Shown: positions 1 to 13,463, counted from the stretch's first letter. The stretch: DNA of 64,000 bases from Eretmocerus hayati (GCA_029851415.1 CM056744.1:86398907-86462906), one strand, 5' to 3'. Translations and numbers: made by a program. The notes: generated by a model from the sequence alone, not told the origin.

Positions 1-604
1 TGTTTTAGTGTTTTATAGTCTGGCGTCTGTAGAGTGTCACCCCGAAATGTGGATTGGACCAACAAAATCTTCTCTGACACATGTCAATGAGTCCGGTACC
101 CAAATTGAAACGTGTATGCTATGAAGCGGGCTGCTATTGATTTGGAAAATGTCATGAAAATCTCAATCAACTGTGTATGAGTAGATTAATTGGGGAAAAA
201 TCCAGTGAGGATAGACAAGAGAACAAATGGATCAACAACTATGCACTGGTTGTAGAGTTTTAGTGCTCTATAACGTTTTCGAGTGTAACTGAAGGATAGG
301 AGATGAGAAAATTCTCAAGATTCTGGGTTCTTACCTCCATCTTCTTTCTTGTTAGAGTGGAAGTTTATAAAGGAACTCGAACTTCTCACAATTTTTCGGG
401 CCAAATTAAAGCAAATTCTGCAGTCAACTTTTTGATAGATTATAAGCTCGGGACGAATGAAATTAGTTCCCACTACTTGAAGTAATGTTTGTTCCGTGGA
501 GAACTGCGTAATCTGAGATAGGAGAAGAAGAACAATTATAGTAGCATGAAACATGAATGGGCTTCATCCCAAGATGAGTCAACACGACCACTTTTTTGAA
601 AATG
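1..604. other. Non-coding, nothing recognised
   Basis: AT-rich sequence with only short open frames (60 and 79 aa on opposite strands, overlapping). I recognise no protein family, RNA gene or repeat here. Confidence 0.4.
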
Positions 605-737
605 TATTCTCTCCGCCGGAATCAGTGGAAATCGCTCCCAACCACTGATTTGCAGTGCATATGCATTGATTCGCAGTGGAATTCACTGCAAAATAGTGAG
701 TTGGGAGCGATTCTCACTGATTCCTGCGGAGAAAATA
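605..737. repeat. Short inverted-repeat (foldback MITE-like) element
   Basis: About 133 bp that fold on themselves. The left half carries TCTCCGC, GAATCAGTG, ATCGCTCCCAAC and GCAGTG. The right half carries the same blocks in reverse-complement order, ending GCGGAGAA. The centre holds alternating CAGTG/CACTG words. There is no coding capacity. It is more likely a small non-autonomous foldback transposon than a miRNA precursor, because the stem is long and nearly continuous. A target-site duplication is not evident. Confidence 0.6.
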
Positions 738-3700
738 GGAAGAGTCAGCTTTTTATAACGGTGTCTGTCTTTGCGTTACACACAATCAATTTTGAGTTTT
801 GTGAGATCGATTTTTCGTCTATTCTGCTAATACATATGATCATATATCAGATCATTCCATACGTGAGTCGTTTGAGAAATGAATAATCTACGAAATGAAT
901 GGGAGTGTAATCAACGTCTCGAGAGGAAAACATTTCGAGGGCAACGAAAGCGTTAGGTATGACCAATCGTATTATACTTGTACATATGTCTTGTCTTAGA
1001 CTTGGCAGAACTTTACGAAACAGAGGGGAGTAATGCCAATATTTTGAGTGAATAACCAAGGCATGACCAAAAATCGTTATGAATAATGAGATAAGATAAG
1101 AGGAGAATGGAATATGATATCAGTAGTCCCCGGGAAAGAAGAATCTACTCAATATTCCTAGTAGGATCCCAAAAGATGCAACCCAAAAATGTTCAAACTT
1201 TCCTGGAATTAATCAAGACTCCCCTCAATCTTCTCCGTCTCAATCCCATTAGTACATTCCCATTTGGCTCACCAGGAACTTTTCAGACGGATTTGTATGA
1301 ATGCAATCACAGGTGAATTCGCGCAATCGAGTTTGAAATGGAATCATTCGTATACACTCTCCTTTTTTCGTTCACCTCGGAAAAGAAATTTCCAAAGTCC
1401 AACTATTCTATACTCTTCTTTCAGGCGTCAGTTTCTCGAAGTGGAAAAACTATTCTGAACAAATGAACCACAATTGCGATTGATTGAACGGCTGCGCGAA
1501 TAAAATCGATATTGAGCTCTCTTCTGTGCTCGGAACATTTTCGCGCGCGGACGGATGTTGTCGATGGCCAATCCCCTATGGTCGAATATCGTATTCCAAA
1601 TAGTGGCAAATATCGAATTTTGCTGCATGTAGTACCGGATATATACATGCGTGGATGCATCGTTTGCCCATTCCCTTCTATGTCCTTTCCCCCTTTTCCG
1701 TAACGTGTATTGACGCTACGTTAATTTGTTAACTGCTAATTCGGTTCGACGGTGACAATTACATTTCATCGACTCATAGCTCTAATGCATACGTGTCCGG
1801 TTTTGTTAGGGTCGTAGGATATTCTCTTTCCTTTTCATCCTCTTCGTTCAAGTTTTGTTAATCCGTCGAGAGTGAATGTGTGTGGGTTTCATGAAAATAC
1901 CTCGCCCGATGAATTCGCGAGCAGTTGGATGAACTAATCTGACTCTGATCGTTAGAATCTGACGGTTGATTGGAAGATTTCACGCAATCCTTAACAAATT
2001 GGAGGTCAATCATAACACCCAATTTCACACGTGGCCAATCATGGAAATAGAATGGGTTATTTAGTTCATTCATGATGACATCGATTCAAAAGCCGTTGAA
2101 AATTCATGGTGAATGCTTCCTCGCTGCAGCTCCATATAATTTAAACATGATTCTACGATATATTAGTCACAATGGCATGATGAATCACTGGGGCTGTACT
2201 GACAAATTGATGCATTAAATTGTATAGGTGTAGAAAAGTCCATTGATATTGTAATTGATATAACCATTCTCCTGAATTGCACAGCTACAACTTATCTTTG
2301 GGAACAAATACTTATTCCTTATCATGGTGCTATTTGATTACACGACTACAATAGCACATGCGCTATTCAGCCCTACAAAATGGAAAGCATAGTCTGAAAC
2401 AGCGCCTTGGCTATATTTTCTCTACAATTTTTGGACCACTGATCGCGAGTCATCTGGGGTCGGTCTGCACCGATTCCATCGTTCTCTCGAGATATTGAAG
2501 GTCAAAATGAATCAAGTAGAGGAAAGTTGCTGGAGATTTATGAATATGGATTTTTTGGGTCGCTAATTACAAATCCGAAACTATGCCACATCTCTTGTGG
2601 CACGAACCCGAGATAACGACTGTTTCTATAATTTTATGGCAGGAATTTTGTTTCATTTCACATGAAATTCATGAAGACACAATTCTACGTCTAAATGTGT
2701 GCTTTCGAGATATTTTGAGTGATTCTCAGAAGGTCCCACAATGGAACGAATCATCACTTCGCGGCAGGATGACAGTCCCAACTCACTGGGTTGCCAGAGG
2801 ACCAATCCACTGACCTACTAATCTGATATCTGACAAATCAATCCTACCGACCCTAACATACTGACCTATTCGTATGGCTTACTCGGACATCAACCTCTCC
2901 ATCTACCACATGGCCCACCATTCCATGGAGCCTATTACCTCTAAATGTACCGGCCCACTGAATTGTCATACGACAACCGCCCCCTCCCCCCAAGCCCACC
3001 GACCTGCTGGGATGGACAACCGACTCATCAACCTCTGGCCATTGTTGAGTTCACCAGGTAGACAGATTGGTGGATTTCTTAAGAGATAAATAATAGATCG
3101 GTAGATCGGTAGATTATCCGGAAGGTCGATTAGATGAGTCAAGTTTCATTGAAAAAATTTGAGATGGTCTAGAATCTCGATGAAACAAAAATATAGTGGG
3201 GGCAAATTAAGCACACTCGCCTCACAACCCCACAAAAATATCCCAAGGCGTTGACTAATTCGTGGTCAAACAACCGATGGAGCAAATTTTATCCAGACTC
3301 GTGAGCAAGTTTGTGAGTGCTTCAGGTAAAACGTCTTCAGCTTGTGTTAAGCCGATGTACACAGGATGCTAATATCTCAACTACATATCCAAGCACGGCA
3401 TTCAACATTCCGTCCAAACAACAAGTACTCGAGGCAAGTTAGGAAGTATAGCTAGACTATTCCTAGCCCAAAGTTCGTCAATCAGTTGGGCAAATGTCTT
3501 TTTTGCAACGATTATTTGGCAAACTAGGTCATCCAACTAAAGACTATTTTAGAGTTTGAATAGCCATGCAACGAAGAAGACGCAGAGTCTAAAGACAAAA
3601 GAAGCGAGGAGCAAGTTTCGCGCAACTTCTGAATACAATGAGAAGAATCTATTAACAACAAGACTCGTCGTTTTGCACAGAAGTAAGAGCGAAAAAAGCA

Positions 3701-3958
3701 TTGAGACCATCTGGAAGAATTCTTTCAGGCAAAATGGGTTTCGATCACTCATTTACAAATGAATAGTATGCGTCCCCGAAACTTCCATGAGTAAGATGGG
3801 ATTTTTGTTGACTGCAGCTCCAAAATTAGATCGAATCCGAAACAATGAAGCTCGAATCATCCTCATCTCACTCATTTAACTCTGAATCATGCCTGAAAAA
3901 TAACGGCATAGTTGAACGAGCTTGTTCAAACGTTGCAACATGAACTAGGAACCTACTG
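738..3958. other. Non-coding, no gene recognised; C-rich low-complexity patch
   Basis: No open frame above about 80 aa resembles a known family. From about 2800 to 3060 the + strand becomes rich in CCNAC/GACC-like words (ACCGACC, ACTGACC, CCCACC), a low-complexity patch. A short direct repeat of AGATCGGT lies near 3095-3112. Nothing else stands out. Confidence 0.4.
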
Positions 3959-4794
3959 CCAGATTAGAAATGAACTTCAAGTATTGATCAAGTTCTGATC
4001 AAGTTCTGATCAAAGGCGTGATCAACTTTATCAAGTCTTGATCAAGAAAAAAGCTCCTACTTGATCAAACTTGACGTTCTGACTTGAGGTTTCTAGGGAG
4101 TTATAGGGTTACTAAGAGTTGAGAAGTTCAGATCAACCTCAAATCCGAGATTATCAAACAACAAGAATGTTCAGAGATATACTGCTTGCAGAAAGGTGCC
4201 TAAATTACAACGAAAGCTCCTTTCCTTTGAATTCAAATTCAAGAATGAACTGTAATTCACTCCTTCCACGGAATTCTTAGTTGATATTTGTTTATCTATG
4301 ATCATTTTTCCCGAACGACTGCTCTAGCAATAGAAGCACGTAGAATATTTACGAAGCTTGTTTTTATGAATATCAACGATCACTAAATATATTAGAGAGT
4401 AGAGGCAAGTGATTTTTGAAGTAAGCCCACCCCATCTAGGCATGGATATCTTGAAGACACCTAACCTAAAAAATGGTCGCAGTCTGTATTACTTTTTGGA
4501 GTGCTATAATAATAATAAAAGCATCCTGCGTATCGTTGATAAGTCTGGAAAGAGCTGCAGATGATTATAAATCTTCTGTAGCCACAGAATTGTAACAACA
4601 ATATGCGGCACAGGAGCGTTTTGCTTCGCGTTGTTCCGTAACACGAGGTAAACAAACGACTAAACATCAAGTAAACATCAAGAAAAAGGTCAAGTTTGAT
4701 CAAGTAGGAGTTTTTTTCTTGATCAAATCTTGATAAAAAACTTGATCAAGTTTTGATAAAATTTTCAAGCCACTTGAACATATTTCTAATCGGG
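3959..4794. mobile_element. Non-autonomous TIR element with TTGATCAA subterminal repeats
   Basis: The ends are inverted: CCAGATTAGAAATGAACTTC on the left, and a right end that reads CCCGATTAGAAATATGTTC on the reverse strand. Inside both ends the palindromic word TTGATCAA or CTTGATCAAG recurs (about 3980-4075 and 4690-4755), with an inverted block around CTCCTACTTGATCAAA. Such subterminal repeats are typical transposase-binding arrays of DNA transposons. No transposase frame is visible. The superfamily is not assignable and the target-site duplication is unclear. Confidence 0.6.
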
Positions 4795-5269
4795 TGGATG
4801 GAGAAAACTGAGTGGAATGAGAGCGTAATCAGCTATTTTTCGGGCGTATGTATACAGACCCTGAATCCTATATTCGGGGTATCTGAATGTGTTGCTAATG
4901 TCTCCCACGCACGGTGATGCACGGGTCAATAATAGCTCGGCTGGATGTACAATGTATGTTACGTTCATTTGCCTGGCTCTCTGATGTGGTTGCATTATCC
5001 ATGAGCCATGAGCTGATTTGGTTCTACTAAAAGCTACAGCTCATTGTCAGGACAACGCTACAGCACATGTATTTATGTACTCCTGCTTTCATTCTCCTGG
5101 AAATTTCTGTTCCTTGAAATGAGTCCGAGAAATCTAATATTGATCTAATTCAAGTGACCCAGTCTGATTCTCGTGACTTGTGATCTGATTCTTTTGATTT
5201 AAAAACGTTCAAACACTACTATTTGTGAACGGGCCCTTCATCATACAAGCTCAAATGTCTGGATTGACT
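4795..5269. other. Non-coding, nothing recognised
   Basis: AT-rich spacer with no recognisable coding, RNA or repeat feature. Confidence 0.4.
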
Positions 5270-5601
5270 GACAAGGAGAGGACCAGACCTTTGGATCACC
5301 AATCCTTTCCAAAATTTGTTTACAGTTTTGTGCCACCTAGAATATGAAGAATCCAGAGTAACTCCGTCAAATGGGCTCCCTGTTCAGGGCTACGAGTAAA
5401 AATGTTAGCTTTGTCAGTATATCTGAATATATCACTTTTTAACATGGGCCTATATGGGCAATGCTAATCTCAATCGCTGTATCTTTGGACAGGAGGCCCA
5501 TTTGACGGAGTTACTCTGGATTTTCCATATTCTAGGTGATATCAAACTGTTAACAAATTTTGGACAAGATTGGTGATCCAAAGGTCTGGTCCTGCCTTTG
5601 T
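5270..5601. mobile_element. Foldback MITE, about 330 bp
   Basis: The left arm (about 5270-5395) reads outward-in through GGACCAGACCTTTGGATCACC, then GAATCCAGAGTAACTCCG and TCAAATGGGC. The right arm (about 5485-5601) repeats these as the reverse complement in mirrored order. The loop contains AACATGGGCC, TATATGGGCAATGCT. The loop resembles, in reverse complement, the centre of the element at 28977-29304, so the two look like members of one family. No open frame. Confidence 0.7.
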
Positions 5602-6471
5602 GAGTATCTTGGAAAAAGCATAAAATTTGATAATTATGTGAAAACTGCCGTTAGGTGTTACATTTCATTCCCCCATACGCACCAAAATTTTTAAATGATT
5701 TCGAGAATGGGGGTTAATTGTGGTTCAAAAATTGTTATATTGAAGAGGTATCGTAACACTTAGCCATTCGAATATTGAGTGAACTCAATTGAAGAATAAG
5801 ACCAAAGAACTTTGATGAGTAATGAAGAATAACGAACAATTTATACCCTCAATTCTGCCAAAATTATCCGATTGGGCTCGCATTATCCTTAATATAAATC
5901 TAGTGAGCAAGGGATGAAGTACACTTTTTGACAAGATTCAGATGTCATCGACTCAAAGTCCAGTAGTTGTGCCTTCTGAGCAGATGAATTTTCAAAGCTT
6001 GGGCCAATCGAATTGAGAGTAAACCTCTGTATCATTTTGGATGTCAGGTTCACCCAAATGGCCGCATCCCAAACTTTTTCGTGAGAATAACACGGGTGCA
6101 AGGTGACGACTTTTCAACAGATGTTCATTTCAAATTTGGAGCTCCGTTATTGCAAACTTAGCATTTGATTTTGTAAGCTCATAAAATAAGCAAAGAATGT
6201 CATCGGATTGGATAAAGATTCACTCCACGTGTAGTGTAAAACGTTCAATACGTATCTCATACCACGATAGGGCTCCTTCATCATCCTTTTTCAGCCATAT
6301 ATAATTGTGAAACCGGTGAGCATGCAGATGATGCATTGATCTTGGTCAATTGGTTTTCTGTGCAGAATCAATTACTCAACTCGGATAAGCAAGAATGTAT
6401 ATCAATTAAATGATTTGGTGATCATTCAAAGGTCTACGAACTTTTTTTACATTAACGGCTAATTGAATATG
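5602..6471. other. Non-coding, nothing recognised
   Basis: Only short frames without family resemblance, and no repeats recognised. Confidence 0.4.
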
Positions 6472-7310
6472 TAAGGTCAGTGTACCCAAATTGCCCCCAT
6501 TAAGCCATTTTCTTAATAATTCTGACTAATCTCAATTTTTTCCAACATACTTTAACTCATTTTGAAGCTTGTCTCAAGACCTTTAACATGAGCTTAGATA
6601 CGTCCAATTTGGATGAAGTGGAGCCGAGCTGTTTGAATTCTCCCCAAAGGTGATTTTTGAGAGTTTACAAAAGTGTGTACCCAACTTGCCCCCATCATTT
6701 AAAACAATGTAAATCGGCGATGAAGTGAATTAAATCGCTTTGATCCATTTTGATCACCGTGCAGCGACATTTGTAGCTTTGAGCTGGCCCAAGACATCGT
6801 TTCCGACCTATTTTGACGTGATAAACACGTTCTGAGTGGTAAAAAAAGTCATACTGCACGCCTTTCTGAGATAACCATATGGGGGCATGTTGGGTACACT
6901 CCGATGTCGGCCTTCTTGATTCTCAAACCATCTTCGTGTTTTGTACATAAAATCGCTCCAAATCAGAGTTCTGCAACCCTCAAGAGCGGATTTTGAAGGT
7001 ATTGAGACAAGGAATCGAATGCGCTAAGGTACGTCAAGATTGGTCGAATAAAAATAAATTGGCACCGGTTCTAGTGAACGCAATTCCCTCGGTGATTTCT
7101 TAGCTAAGCAATCACGAAAAATAGAAAAACCACTTTAGATTTTCTGGAGAACGCAGAAATGCTTCGGGGTCGACGCAAACTACTTACTTTCTCATATTTT
7201 AACATAACAAATGTAAAAAAAAATTGCCGGGAGGCCAAGGAGTGCCCATCCCCGAGATCGGCATATGGGGGCAAGTTGGGTACACAGGCAAGTTGGGTAC
7301 ACTTACCTTA
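6472..7310. mobile_element. TA-flanked MITE (Tc1/mariner-like ends)
   Basis: It begins TA-AGGTCAGTGTACCCAAATTG and ends with the inverse GGGTACACTTACCT-TA. The termini are therefore inverted repeats flanked by TA, the target duplication of the Tc1/mariner superfamily. The word GTGTACCCAACTTGCCCCCA or its complement recurs internally (about 6674, 6880, 7265, 7290). There is no transposase. A diverged copy lies at 38487-39425, and a short relative at 9051-9284. Confidence 0.7.
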
Positions 7311-8722
7311 TATCTTATTTTGGAGAATCAGATTCACTTTGAATAGATTATGTTATAAAACACTTGCAAGACTACAGAAGTAGCACCTTGTTTCAAATTT
7401 TCCAACTTCACTCGGATCAAAATACGATGATGAAGACCCCACACCGATTTTTGATAACAACTCGAGGATCTTCATCAGTTTAAGGTATTTCACAATGGAA
7501 ACAATCTATCATCGGAATTGATAAACTGTCTCTCTCCACAAAACAGAAGAATACATGTGCTTCCACTTCTCGAATGGATCTTTCAGTATTTTATCCCTAG
7601 AATCATCAAACCCTCATATAAGCTAGGGGAGCCAGAGTGATGATACAGAGATAAAAAATGAGCTCGAAAGACAACAACCTCGGTGAGTAAAAATACCCAC
7701 GGACGACGCGACGTGGTCGTTAGCTCGCACGTGATCAGTAGCCCCTCGCGTTAACACCCTAATGAAGTGCACGACGAGTGTGAGTTTCTGTATACATATA
7801 TATGACACAGTCGGCGCTTTTATCTGACGAATTGGACGAGCTCATTTCGCTTCCTTTGGTTTCGCAGGCGATGCCAATCGGACATGAATATTTGCACAGG
7901 TCGGCAACAAGTGCAGAAAAATCCGCACAGTGAGGATCCCTTACCGCAAAAGAAATGATAAAATTGGAATGGCTATACTGCACTATCATTTGAAGCCCTA
8001 GTCCATTTTCACATCAATTTTTGTCGTATTACTCACCTAAATATTCAATGTCAATATCTTCCTTTTGAATCATCTTCTTCCAGGGATGAAAACTTGAACT
8101 AAGAGTACTGAGCATGTCTAAATCATCACAGATCTAGCAATATTTTGCATGGAAACAATCGAGAACCCCATACATTGAGGGATGATTTTTTTCGAGCTAT
8201 GATAAGCACACCGAACAAAATAGATGATGAGCATATCCTGAAGGGGACCAACCAACAGGCACGAAATGAGATTTGAGGTATTCACGATCTCAATTTGTTT
8301 CGCGGGTACAGTCCCCAAAGATCTGAACTTCGCTAACCATGACAGTCAATAGCCATTCGAGATTTTTCATCTCACTTGCACCTGTACCATCACTTATAAT
8401 TGCAAGCAAGACAGATGATTTGAGAGAGTATCTGACCGTTACGGTTAGCACAGCTCAGATTGTTGGGGAGTATACGAAACCAAAATGACTGACAATTACG
8501 GATTTGTTGAGTCATACATGAGATTGAATAGAGTGAAGAGATTTGTTCTTGAGCAAATGGAATAAACGGGTAGTAGTCATGGCGATCTGTCGCTCTCAGG
8601 AACGCTCTCAACTCGGATTCATATACCAGACACTTTCAGAAACCGGAGGGATGGATTTTCAACGAATACTGTAATAACACGTTTACTGCGACGACGAAAA
8701 TCGCGTTCGGGTCCTGTGTACG
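7311..8722. other. Non-coding, nothing recognised
   Basis: No frame in this stretch resembles a known protein. No repeat family is recognised. Confidence 0.4.
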
Positions 8723-8810
8723 ATGGGCCCCACCGGTGGGGCCCATTTGATGGGATTTTGATCGCCACTGCACACAGAGTTGGACGCGTGGGCTCCACCG
8801 GTGGAGCCCA
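8723..8810. repeat. Two perfect GC-rich palindromes
   Basis: A perfect palindrome of 24 bp is centred on CCACCGGTGG at 8723-8746 (half-site ATGGGCCCCACC). A second of 22 bp sits at 8789-8810 (half-site TGGGCTCCACC). They differ only by a compensated C/T and A/G pair, so the symmetry is preserved. They could be a nested pair of inverted ends or binding sites. No function is known to me. Confidence 0.8.
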
Positions 8811-9050
8811 TCGCAGTGAAAGTGATAATGAATAGTCCTTAGAGTGCCAAATAGTTCGATTCTTTCCCTGAAGAATATTGCACTCCTCAATAGGCATTGA
8901 TAATTCTTATAGTGATTGGGTTTTTGAGATGTTCCCACTGCTGCATTGGGAACGACTTATAGTTCAAAACAAACTTTGCAGAGTGGAATTCTACAGATAT
9001 TCTTAGACTTTTCGAGTGGACTCAATTGTATCCCAAACTGGACGAAGGTA
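8811..9050. other. Non-coding spacer
   Basis: Nothing recognised. Confidence 0.4.
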
Positions 9051-9284
9051 TAAGATAGGTGTACCCACCTTGCTCTAATTTAGCCATTCTCTCACCCACT
9101 CTGGTTTACTTCACTACTCTGGCCCATCTCAATGTTTTCCGACGTATGTCAGCTCATTTTAGAGGGTTTGAAAGAAGCTTGAAATAGAGTTGAGATAGTT
9201 CGAAAAATATAGAGATGGTCCAGAATAGTGAGGTAATCCAGAGTGGGTGAGAATGGCTCAATGGGGGCAACTGGGTACATTCAC
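9051..9284. mobile_element. Short foldback relative of the GTGTACCC MITE
   Basis: The left end TAAGATAGGTGTACCCACC is inverted at the right end (GGGGGCAACTGGGTACATTC). Internal mirrored blocks include GCCATTCTCACCCACTCTGG-like and TCTGGCCCATCTC-like sequences, so it folds nearly along its whole length. It shares its terminus with the longer elements at 6472-7310 and 38487-39425. Non-coding. Confidence 0.6.
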
Positions 9285-10021
9285 AAATAGCGGACACCTC
9301 AATATAGCCGACACTTCTCGATTCCCGAATCGATTTTCATCGGTTCTCATGGAACCAAATCCTTGCAATAACGGACATCCTGCAATAGCGAACAATTTTT
9401 GCTGGCACAATATTTCAGTCCCTTGTAATTTTACCTTGCAATAGCGGACACCCAACTTTTTCTTTCGAAAACGGGCTTATTCTCAAACACCAAGATTAAT
9501 AGAATGAAAATCGAATTATGCGCAAAATACAGTCATTGTCAGTGATCGACACAGCTATTGAACTTTCACGAGCATTGACTTCATCTTTTCACCCGGCGCA
9601 ATTGTTTCAAGTCGTTCAAATGTCCAGAAAAGCTTATCTATCTTGAAAACTTCCTTTGGCAAAAATAATTCGTTGTCTTGTTTGGCAAAAATTTTAGAGG
9701 TGGGAATGCAGTATGAAAATGACATAATATGTGAGCTAACGGAGCAAACATCTATATCTGAGTATTCATCTAATAGAGATAATTCATGATTGAATCTATA
9801 TTTTCATTTCTTAGGGGTATGTTTCTTTGTTGATTGACTTGACTTCCTTTGTTGATTGAAGATGACTCTAGTGAGAATCAAACTCGTGTGTAGAGGTTTT
9901 ATGAATTTTCCATGAATGAATATAAGACGAATTACAAAATAGACTCAAAATCACCAAGGCCCTTGGAATAGTGGGCACTTTCCAAGGCACACAAGGTGTC
10001 CGCTGTTGCAAAGATCTACTG
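9285..10021. mobile_element. Decayed pogo/Tigger-like element end
   Basis: AATAGCGGACACC words recur at 9285-9300, 9375-9395 and 9436-9452. An inverted terminus at 9993-10021 reads, on the reverse strand, CAGTAGATCTTTGCAACAGC followed by GGACACC, next to a TA dinucleotide. CAGT ends, TA target sites and CGGACACC-like termini are known from pogo/Tigger transposons. No intact transposase frame is seen. Confidence 0.45.
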
Positions 10022-13000
10022 TATTCTATGAACGGAAAAAAGCCAGCATTTTGTTCCACAAATCATTCAAGGAAGTGGTGTAACTTACTTCCCAAAGACC
10101 TGGGACATTCTTATGTGTTCCTGCACGGTGATGAAAAGTTTATATTTATCCCTAAGATGTTGAATAGAAATTCATAGAAAACGAATCTAAAATACAGCTT
10201 TTTCTTCCTTTAGCTATTTCGATTGTTGATACGCACAGAATTTTTCCCTGTCCTTAGCCGATAAGCCAAAATCTTCTGCTGCAGCTCGTCTCAATATTGC
10301 CAAGGAATTTGAAGTCGAACTCGAATGGCCAACTCTTAAAATAGCGAAAGTAGCACTAGGCGACGTCTCACTCACTCGTTTCATGAAAGTATTGAAAAGT
10401 TTCGCCTACACAGCAACAACTAGAGCAATCTGGTGGATAGTGTGGCGTGATAGGGCACTGATGAGTGAGCTCTACATACTGTTTCGAAACGTTATTTTCA
10501 CATTTAATTTTTCCTAGGCTTTTTGGAAATTAACGATCCAGGGCATGTCTACTCACAGATGAACCAGATCTTTCAATTTAAATACTTGGGCTTCGTGGAA
10601 TTCGAATTATCAACAAAGAACCTCTCACAAGCATACGATTCCGCAATTTCAATGTAAACAGATATCAAGCTGCGCCAGGTCGAGATCGGGGTATCTCGAT
10701 CTAATTAATTCAACAACCGTAGATCGCAGTTCGTAGAAAGAGAATCCAATGTTACACTTCCATCAAGTCGAAATGATAGAATTAATTACATCTGACCGAA
10801 CGAAATTCATCCGCATTCGATTCTTCGAATTTCGAAGCTCGATATTTCCGAACATCGTTGATAATAATTCAAATGAATACCAGCATCGAATCGCCGAATG
10901 GAAATTTTTCGAAGAGACCTTTCAAATAGACCTGCACACCAACAAATATATACACGAATTTCGTCGTATCATCTTTCGCAGATCGTTCCAATAGCACTTT
11001 TTTGAGATCGAAACAGAACGCTGGCGCATTCATTCGATATTGAAGCCCCAACCCATTCTCTAAAACTGTATACACTTTCCCATCCTCACTTTCTTTTCCT
11101 TGCTCTGTCTTTCGTTCTTCCTCATCTCTATACATATCTAGGGGAGCCGTTCAGAAAAGAGGGCAGTTTCAACCCCGCGGGCATCGTATCATCTACCGAT
11201 GATCGTTGAGAACGTATCACATTCCAGTATAGAAATTCTTCGGACTCGAGCGATTTTCGGTGCCTCATGAAATATTTATCCGTGGTAACAACCGCAGATG
11301 TGTGAATTCTAACCCTCCAAAAAGAGAACAACTTGTGAGCTTATCCGCAAAAAATTGAAGACAAAAGGTGCGAAATGACGAAACGTTGCTTCATCGTCAC
11401 TCGTTGGAACAAATAAGAAGTCTACCGTGGATGTATTATGGACAAGATGAGGTTGGGGGGTGAAAGAAAAATACCAAAGAGCAAGAGGAATGCGAGAAAT
11501 GCAAAGAGTATGCAATGTGCGCTTGTAGTATAAGTATATAGTGACGGAGATATAGATAGATAGTCAGATAAAGAGGTCCGAGAGAGTATCGGTATGACCC
11601 ACATTTGGACCACTGGAATATATATGGGTACAGAGCTTGGGCTATCGATTCACTTCGCTCTTAAACACAGCCCCCATTTCATTTCATTCGACCTCACTTA
11701 TCGCTTAGTGCCCCTCCTAACCCTCACCCTTTCTCACTTTTTTATATCCATCTCTCTTTCCGTTTCAATATAGTACTATACAGTAGGCCTACATCAGAGA
11801 TACTCTAACCAGGCTCTAAATTATCAACCTTTCGATGCCGTTTCATCACTACCACTCGCAGAGTGATGTAGCTCATCTACCTCTCAGTCTGCCTGATTTC
11901 CTCTTTTCCTTCATTCGTACTCTTTCTCTCTTCTCTTTTCCTTTCTCGTTTGTACACTCACATCCGACGCGCATATCCGGATCTTGATGTGTATCTGTAT
12001 ATAACGGGGACCTTTGTAGATACGTATCAGTTCGGCCTTCGTTAGCCATTTCCTCTTTCAAGCTTGTCGGTTACGTCCACTCTGCTGATACGATACAATA
12101 GATAATGTGGATGTGCTGTAATCAAGAGATGAAACGAAACGGTAATATATTGTGTAGAGATTGAAATTGGTCTTTGTATGGTATTCAAGTTGGCTAATCA
12201 TGATCACTCTAAGGTAGAGTTAGAATTGCTAGATATTCGTATTGAATTGTCAGATGTTCATGGAACTTATTCCCTGTAATAGCTCATTCAACTCGATCAA
12301 CAGTTCACCAACTTCATGTGGGGGACGACCCTTATCTGCGCCCGGGTCAAATTTCACCTGGCTAATTTTGTCATGAGCTGCGCCCAGGTTAATCCTCGGT
12401 GGCGTTATGAACTGCGCACATAGCTCCTTGGAAGGCTTAACCGCTAAGCTCCTGTGAGTAGTATATCTGACTCCCCCCCCCTCTCCCTCATCCCATGTAG
12501 TCGAATACAAGTTCGATAATATGTCTGATGGACTTGCGCTCAATATCACCATCACCAGCCTATCATTGTCTACAAAAACAATAGTATTGCCGAAATTAAC
12601 CTAAGCATGAAGCTCGGTCGGTAACACGTGGAACTCCGACATCCTTTTAATCTGTTACGAATTTTATTCTTGTAGTCGTAAAATGTTCATAAGCCTCGCG
12701 TTGCTCGCAGCTCTGTTTTAAGATTGGTGTGACTCTCAGATACATGTTTCGAAGTATAAATGATGGATTACTCATGGTTTCAGCCCTTTCAAAGCCGGCA
12801 CTTCTATCAAGACAAAATTTTATTCTCCAGTCTCGCATATTACTTGGGTGTGGAACACACCCGTCTATCTGAGCTAGATTTGTAGGTCTTGGTTCGAAGA
12901 ATAAGATGCCATCACGAGTGAGACAAGTTTTCGATCGCACCAATCACCACATCATTTGCAGTGGCAATATTAAAAAAATCAGAAAATTGTCGGACACTCG

Positions 13001-13463
13001 CACAAGAAGTCACCACTCTCGCTAAGTAATAAGCACAGTTTTAGGCTCACAGTCTACGCTTCTTGGATACCTAATAGTACGGTATTTACTTTCTCTTTAG
13101 AAAGTCATATACTTGATGAATTATGCAATAGACTTAAACGGATATTTGAACCAGTCTAACTTTGAAGAGATGTAAGCTCCAAAGCTTCCGAGAGAAGATG
13201 AATAAGGTATCGTGTTCCCAAAAACAACTATCTTACGGAGATCATCAGCTTTCGTAGGGTGAGATTAAGCTCACATTCGAAAATGATGAGGTAGGTTTAT
13301 TTTGACTCAAGCTTCAGCTCATTCTCAGATGGTTATCGGAAGATGGTACTTAAATCCCGATTGATAAGCAAAATACACTGGTAATTCAGCTAAACGACGC
13401 TTGTGATGGATTTCAGTATCATCGGCACAGATTCCTCTCTTGACTTAAGGACTCAAGCAGTCA
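10022..13463. other. Non-coding; possible pogo helix-turn-helix relic
   Basis: No intact gene. On the + strand around 10246-10345 a frame reads LSLADKPKSS, then IAKEFEVE and TLKIAK. This loosely resembles the N-terminal psq-type helix-turn-helix of pogo transposases (LTL-EK, IA-EF-V, S-S-T), but too weakly for a call. A homopolymeric C run lies near 12470. The rest shows nothing recognisable. Confidence 0.3.
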
